The notes beneath the pieces are model-generated. The model did not search any database, was not told the DNA's origin, and saw only the letters and a program-made list of their open reading frames with translations. From Azadirachta indica (Eukaryota > Streptophyta > Magnoliopsida > Sapindales > Meliaceae), in assembly GCA_022749755.1 (NCBI GenBank), contig CM040445.1, forward strand, positions 16,451,182 to 16,515,181: DNA of 64,000 bases, in the 5' to 3' direction. Every line of letters starts with the position of its first letter. The stretch's first letter is position 1. A program made the translations under genes and the position numbers. Below are positions 57,849 to 64,000 of the stretch, in pieces.

Positions 57849-59261
57849 ATCACTTATTTACATGATGGTGAAAACAGCTTATCAATGAAATTGGCCCACT
57901 CCACCCTGATTTCATCCAACTCTTCTTCAGTACAACTTTTTTTTTCCAAGAACTATTAACAAGTTATAAAAAAGAATAATTAATAATTTAAATTATTAAA
58001 TGAGTGAATTATCATTAAACAACTTCATCCTTTGTCAATATTTTTGTGTCTTTGACTATATCTCTTACATAACCTATTATATAATGCCCGTATTTGATGC
58101 TACCTTGTTGAATTAGTGACTATAAAAACAATATTATTGTCTAGTTATTTTAAGGCCTTGATATTGTTTGCATAATATTACACATATATTCATGCATAAA
58201 CTATAATGTACATTTATTGTTTTCTAATTAATATTCCGTTTCTTACTTAAACTCCTATCTTGAGCATTATATATCATAATGTCACTACATAATTTGAAAT
58301 CATTTATAATTTACAAACGCTGTTATTAATCACAGAAAGATCAAGGTGTTGGCAAGGAAAATAAAAGCCTTATTGTTTAGGATGTCCCTCAAATCCTCTC
58401 ACATTTCACCCCCTAATGGATCCATAAAATACATAGCTCTAGCAGTTACATATATAGCAACTAACACCAAATGAAAACTATTTTGGCATACATTTAATTA
58501 TGAGTTAGTCAATAAATATAAATGAATGATAAAATCACATTTGATATAAACTATAAATGCTTTATCTCGGATTTTATGGCATGAGACTGACTTGACCACA
58601 TGTTGTTTTCTGTAATTGGCTTGCAATTAAATGTGCTCTGTAATTGCACATTGCTTTGCCACTTGATCTTCCAGCCAAAGACACTGCACTAGGATTAATA
58701 AATCCAAACTACTTTGTAGATTGTCCTTCCTTCAATTATTGTACAATGACTTGCTTAAAGAACAAAACAAAAAGAAAATGCAAAAGTTATGTGTTGAAAT
58801 TAGATTTTAGTTAACAATTACCAAAATATATATCCTAAATGAATTATAATGTAATTTTTTTATATTATGTACAAAATGATGGAGTTCACAGTAACCTCTT
58901 TCATGTAAATGATTACTTAACAATTCTCCAATGATATGAATGTAGCTACGTCCACCTGAAGGATTTCATGGTCAACCTTCAACTGAATGGTTCTTCCATT
59001 GCCAATAGTTTTTTTTGTAAAAGCAGCAAACATTGCTAAATTGTTTTATGCGCTGAATTTTAGGGTGGTGAGTGTTATTTCTAAATGGCATAATGGCTTT
59101 GAAGTATCATTCAGATCAATTTCTTCTTCTGGGCTCACATCCTTAACTCTCTTACTTAGTAGATTTAAGTTTTTATCAAAGGTCATATCAAGCTCCTTGC
59201 TAAGTTTTTTTTCTTTTGTCTTCAAGGGTTTTTTTTTTTTCCTTTGGGCTATTATCATCAT
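57849..59261 (-). pseudogene. Ulp1-like (C48) protease captured by the CACTA element, catalytic Cys lost
   Basis: Spread over probable exons at 59261-58870, 58735-58565, 58500-58330, 58115-58010 and 57945-57849. Motifs: KRVKDVSPEEEIDLNDTSKP, FINPSAVSLAGR, FHLVLVAIYV with the catalytic His (Trp next to it replaced by Leu), FMDPLGGEM with the Asp, then KYGHYIIGYVRDI, where relatives have C-G-Y-Y: the nucleophile Cys is Tyr (58090-58092). The C-terminus ELDEIRVEWANFIDKLF ends at TAA near 57850. Stops occur in several exons. Family role: SUMO-type isopeptidase; this copy cannot be active. Confidence 0.72.
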
Positions 59262-61250
59262 CTTTATGTCACTAAAAAAGCAACAATTTGTTTAATATTC
59301 GTATACATATATATATATATATATTTGAGCAATCAAATTTTATCGCACTATGTATACAAAATAAAAAGATATAAACATTGTTATTTCTTAGAACTAACTC
59401 ATTTATAACATTAATAACAACAACATGTATTAATTCATAGATAACTTTAATAAGAATATTCATGTTTAATATGTCATTACCTTCGTCAGAGGCATGTTAG
59501 TGCTAGTTACCTCAGAGGTTCTATTTTGTCTCTCAACCATCAATGGTAGATTTTCAATCTTAGCCATCATGTGCTCAATCTTTTCCTCATATAGTATCTT
59601 CTCTCTTTCTAACATACTAGTTGGTGGTATGTTGAAATACATTATTAAGGACACAAACTAACCATAACTTCTATATGACCAATTATTGGTTTTTTTTTTT
59701 TCAATCTTTAATGATCCTTCCTTCACTTCATTTTCAAGCCCATCCTATAATGTATGAAATAAGCAAGAATTAGTACTAGGGTTTAGTATTTTATTAGTTT
59801 TTTTATTAGTCAATCTAGTTAAAAAAAAAATAAGAACATCTTACAATATTTTCGACTATAGGAAGAACCTTTGGCTTAATATCCTCTCCCTTTTTCGCCT
59901 AACATGCTTCCGTAATAAACTTATATCAATTGCAAGTTCTAATAGACTTGTTTCTGTCTTCTACAGTATAAAAAGTAAAAATCTTGTTTAGAATAACTAC
60001 CAAAAACGTAATAGGCAACCTATTGAATAAGAATAACAAATAAAAATAACTTATAATCTCTTCTAGTAGACCAAAGTATCATTTTCGACTAAGCCGATAG
60101 TTATATTTATTCAACTTTTTTTTTCTTCTTTTATTGTGCTTCTTCCTTCATTTTCTATAAACAACACATTAATGTTAGTATCAAGTTAACATTTTAATTT
60201 ATTAATAATAATACACTTTAAATTACTGACTTCAAAATCTTTAGACAATTTTGATGCAAAAAAAGCTATCTAATTTTTTCGTTTAATAAATTTGTATTCC
60301 AATGGTGGTTTCTCCAATGATTGTGGATTGTCTTTATTAAGAATAATGTAATTTGTAGTAGGATGATGTCTGAATTATTGAAAAGCTATTTTCAATAAAT
60401 GTAACACTTGTTTTTGCTACGATTATCAAGATCAAAGTATTTCTATATGCACACAACAAAATAAATATATCAAACCCCCAATTCATAATAAGAAAAGCTA
60501 AAAAGTAAAGACATATGAGAGAAAGCTTAAGAATGTTTTTATCTCACCAATATACATTCTCATATAAAGTCTTTTAAAACTTGAAATACATTTCTCCAAT
60601 TAGCGTAAATTATTGGAATGGTTTGTCTTGGTATAACATCTAAATTACCTTTTAAATCTATTGCTTCCTTCTCAACTGGTACATCTTATTGATTATCTCT
60701 CACAATGACCTTACTTCCATTTGAAGTTCTAATAAGACTTGTTTTCTTGGTTATACTTCGTGTTGGCCTTTTGTTTAAGTTAAATGTCACCATCATCATT
60801 GCTATCACTAGAATAACTCTTTGTCATTCTATAATGGAAGAAAACACAAATAATTTATTAAATGAAATAAAAAGAAAATGACAAACAAAAAATAAATGGC
60901 AATGTAACAAAGTAGCAAGTATCAAACCAATAATTCATCAAACGATCATACAACAAGGTAGCATATAAGGACTTACAATTATAAAATGAGTATGTAAGAA
61001 AGTAGCATGCAAAAATGTACAATTATCAAACCAGCATATAACAATGTAGCATATAAAACTACCTCAAGTAATCCTTACCATCAACCTAAGTACCTTCACA
61101 ATCAGGTCGTGCATAATTTGTAATGTCATCGTCATCCGATTAAGTAAATACTTTATTGGCAATTGGTGAATTACGCACTAACAAGTTCACATCATCACAT
61201 TGTCATTGAATTGAGTACCTTTTTTAGGCATTGAGCAAACAATGAAAAAC
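59262..61250 (-). other. CACTA linker region, introns and degenerate coding
   Basis: AT-rich. A small minus-strand frame at 59654-59466 (EREKILYEEKIEHMMAKIE) looks like a coiled coil of the region before the Ulp1 domain. An (AT)n stretch lies at 59310-59325. 60000-61250 has no recognisable frame. Confidence 0.45.
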
Positions 61251-61259
61251 GTATTATCG

Positions 61260-61480
61260 ATTTGATCTTTTACATAGAAGACTTATTTTACCTAAGAGAT
61301 TAAGATGAAACAATTTGATGTATGCCTTATTTGATCAAGGTCCACTATTAGAAAACGAAGTTCATCAAATTTAACACCACTTCTATTATCAACCCAATCA
61401 CACTTAAAAATTAAAACTTTAAACATGTGATAATTCACATCCTATATCTCATCAATTACTTTGTAAAAAGACATACTTTC
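61260..61480 (-). pseudogene. CACTA transposase, DUF4216 region
   Basis: The minus-strand frame reads FKVLIFKCDWVDN, RSGVKFDELRF, DLDQIRHTSNCFI, then FYVK, with stops between. This matches the DUF4216 segment (F..FKC.WVD…GVK.D..GF..VD…YVKD) of plant CACTA proteins. Confidence 0.72.
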
Positions 61481-61979
61481 AATAATCGGGTTTTTATTTT
61501 TTGTGCTTGATATTTGCATTGTCATTGCTACTACACTCACTCTACTATTGTGAGTAGATTGTTTCTTATCTGAAACCCTTGTTGCAAAATGAAAACCATT
61601 TATGTAGTATCCAGAATATGTTATGACATTTGGATGAGGCCTTTATGCTAAACACTTTCAATTACTTGAAATTGACTCACCATTCATTTGAGCATTCATT
61701 ACCTAAAAGCATAAAGATGTTAAAAAGTTGTTAAATCATAATAATTTAGTCACATAAACAAAGTTGAATTAAAAGGAATAACTAGTAATTATCTCATCTT
61801 CTAACCAATACATAAAAGTACGTGTTGCTCATCTTGTAACCACTTTGGTCTTATTGATTTGTATGGATATTATGTCTTTAACCAATGTAAATGTTTCCTA
61901 TATATAAAAAATATGTGATTTAATAAATTTTAGTACAAAAATAGTACTTGTATCAATAAAGTGTAGGTAAAAAGATTAC

Positions 61980-62267
61980 TCATTTAATGTATGGTTGCAC
62001 CATAGAATTATTTAGCAAAATATAGTGATAGACTAGTTCTAATAGATGATAGTCAACTTCTTTTACTTGTCCAAGAGAGAAATGCCTATCAATGGATATC
62101 TTTTGCCTATACTCTGGATTTCCAATCACTTTAAGATTATATGAGTATTCTACACAAAACTTTATAACTTCCTCAATGATGTAACACTTAACAATGCAGC
62201 CTTCAAGGCAATTATGATTACACACATAATCCTTTAAGACCTTCATATACCTCTTAAAAAGGTACAT
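61980..62267 (-). pseudogene. CACTA transposase, DUF4218 region
   Basis: 95 open codons: MYLFKRYMKVLKDYVCNHNC, EGCIVKCYIIEEVIKFCVEY. Typical of DUF4218 (MYP.ERY.K.LK.YV.N…PEGSI.E.Y..EE…F). Confidence 0.8.
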
Positions 62268-62479
62268 TCATTTTAAGTATACTGGTCCACATAACATAAC
62301 TTGTTCGATAAGTTAAATAACTAGATGTAACATAATGTCAAACATAATTGATGAAAAGTATTTTTCAAACAACCCTAAGATATTAGTAACATCATCTTAT
62401 AACTTTTTTAACTTATGAGGATCAATGACCATAGTGCACAATAAATTAAAGAAGAAACACAATTTAATAATTGTAAATT

Positions 62480-63720
62480 TCACATGTTTTGGTAAAATCG
62501 ACCTATCACTAGTGGTAGTAATTGTTGCATTAAGACATGACAATCGTGTGATTTCAAACCTTGAATCTTTAATTTTTTGATAGATATAAGATTTGAAAAG
62601 TTAGAGCAATAGCTTTCAGGAACCTTTAAACTATCCAATGTTTCACTAAACATTTTCCTTTCATTTCTACTGAAAGTATAACTTGTCGAAGGTAGTAAAA
62701 TACGCTTATTGAGTTCTTGTGGTGCTAATTCAATCCTTGTCTTTACATCAACCAGATTTAATCTTGTATTTAACTCATCTTTGGTCTTGTTTAGGATGTT
62801 TAACAAAGTGCTATGAATGCTCTTACAAATATTTTTCTCATTGTGCATAATATCATGTTGATGGCAACCATATAAATGCTTCCAATCAGCCAACTCAAAA
62901 TATCGTTCTCTTTTTAAAACATTTGTCCATATTCCTACAACTCATTTTCCTCTTCTTAGTGTGATTTTTTTTCCCATGAGTATAGTCAATACCATTTATC
63001 CTCTCCAACACTTGTTCTCCACTCAAAAATTTAGAAGTTGATTTATAGTCTTGCTCACTATTAAAGGCTTTCTTTTGTCTTTGAAATAGATGATCGAGTG
63101 GAAGAAAATGACGATGACCTATATAAACAATTTTTTTAGAGTGCTTTAAACAATATGAATCTTTGCCTGCTCCATATATTGGGCATGCATAATAACTCTT
63201 CACTGTAACACCAGACAAGTTTTCATATGCAGGGAAGTTACTGATTGTCCACATTAGAATAACTTGCATAGTAAATAATTTTTTCTTTTATGCATCGTAT
63301 GTCTCAACTCTTATAGCCCATAATGTTTTAAGGTCATCTACCAATGAGGCAAGATATACATCAATGTCATTTCCAGGCTGGTCAAGACTCGATATTAATA
63401 AAGATAAAAGCATAAACTTTCTCTTCATACAAAACCATTGTGAAAGATTGTAAGTTACAAGTAAAACTAGCCAACAATTGTATTTACTACTTAGTGTATT
63501 ATGAGGATTAATCCTACCAGCTGAAAGTACAAGTCGGAGATTTCTACTTTCTTTTGCAAAATCAGACCATGTTTCATCCACCAATTGCTATAATGGAGTT
63601 AGCAGGATGACGGAGCATACCATCTTTTTCCCTCTCATTTGTATGCCAAATCAAAAGCTTTGAATAAGGTAGACATTGGAACATATATCTAAACCTTGGA
63701 ATGATAGGAAAATATTACTG
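62480..63720 (-). pseudogene. CACTA transposase (TNPD-like, Transposase_21)
   Basis: Minus-strand frames 63720-63600, 63584-63288, 63269-62895 and 62893-62480, nearly continuous. Motifs: MLRHPANS, LVLSAGRINPHNTLSS, FMLLSLLISS and GNDIDVYLASLVDDLKTLW; LMWTISNFPAYENLSG, YIGHRHFLPLDH; DIMHNEKNICKSI and GLKSHDCHVLMQQLLP. These are the conserved blocks of plant En/Spm TNPD transposases. Single stops and small shifts separate frames. The N-terminus is missing. Confidence 0.87.
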
Positions 63721-64000
63721 CTACAACTTAAAGGTTGTAACTCCCAAGTATGGGTTGTCTCAAGTAATAAAGTTCGGAAGTCCGAGTGTCGGTCCACAGG
63801 GAATATGTTATATTAAGTTTACAAGTCCAAAGGTCTAAATATTACAAATCCGAATATTCCAATGGAGTGAATTTGCTTATTGTCAAATTTAAATTCTATA
63901 TTATTATATATTAGGGCATTAGGGATCCATTTTAATGATTTGTATAGAACTTATTCTTGATCTTTTTTTTTTAAAGAAAAATACAATTAAGAATCAAAAG
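63721..64000. other. Unidentified sequence, possible other repeat
   Basis: It starts with GTTGTAACTCCCAAGTATGG and includes AGTGTCGGTCCACAGGGAAT. The phrase 'GTCGGTCCACAGGGA' resembles a motif seen in plant repeats, but I cannot assign it. It may be an insertion that truncates the CACTA element. Confidence 0.35.

Larger units (their letters stand above)
57132..63720 (-). mobile_element. CACTA (En/Spm) DNA transposon, right end missing
   Basis: The left terminus is CACTAGAAAAAAGGC at 57132, preceded by TAA as a possible 3-bp target copy. The encoded order on the minus strand is Transposase_21, DUF4218, DUF4216, a variable linker, then an Ulp1-like protease at the far end: the usual layout of large plant CACTA elements. 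All reading frames carry stops. Similarity to the transposase N-terminus stops near 63720, where other sequence begins, so the element is truncated or interrupted and its other TIR is not in the window. Confidence 0.85.

Noticed and set aside
1..64000. tRNA or rRNA genes
   Set aside because: I found no cloverleaf with the A and B boxes in order and no rRNA-like conserved stretch; the tRNA-like pieces are retrotransposon primer sites.

Overview
This is nuclear DNA of a flowering plant, most likely a eudicot. The evidence is AT-rich sequence, genes with GT-AG introns, plant Ty1/copia, Ty3/gypsy, Mutator-like and CACTA elements, and two paralogous CC-NBS-LRR (CNL) resistance genes of the RPS2/RPS5/At4g27190-like type. 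I cannot name the species. The CNL genes are the only host genes that look potentially functional. Everything else is transposon sequence, captured gene fragments, or relics of the duplicated CNL unit.

Layout. 1-6930: a decayed Sirevirus-like Ty1/copia element on the + strand, with PBS, gag, protease, integrase, RT/RNase H, an extra downstream ORF, polypurine tract and the first bases of the 3' LTR. 6931-7767: the C-terminal half of a MULE transposase. 8080-8890: a palindrome-bearing tandem array with alternating 104/106 bp steps. 8915-15350: relic copies of CNL-gene flanks without the gene, split by a 1.16-kb TIR element. 15360-22490: a Ty3/gypsy remnant and a second, minus-strand copia element with a truncated 5' LTR.

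22490-36000 is duplication unit 1: CNL gene 1 (six exons, 23353-29580) and its 3' flank. 36000-57131 is unit 2: CNL gene 2 (38164-43740) and its 3' flank, interrupted by a Pack-MULE carrying an aldehyde dehydrogenase fragment (45130-46443), another TIR element (46745-47839), an intron-containing eIF5A pseudogene (49162-49607) and a 7-kb minus-strand Tat-like Ty3/gypsy element (49794-56748). 57132-63720: a minus-strand CACTA element with Transposase_21, DUF4218 and DUF4216 regions and a dead Ulp1-like protease. The last 280 bp belong to something I cannot identify.

The two CNL genes share domain order, intron positions and flanks, so they arose by tandem duplication of a unit of about 14 kb. 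They have decayed in different places. Gene 1 has an extra base in exon 2, which a splice acceptor 13 nt downstream would compensate, and it keeps its acidic C-terminal exons. Gene 2 has clean NBS and LRR exons, but a GC instead of GT donor at intron 3 and ruined C-terminal exons. Because each unit supplies the empty site for insertions in the other, several transposon boundaries and target-site duplications can be read directly.
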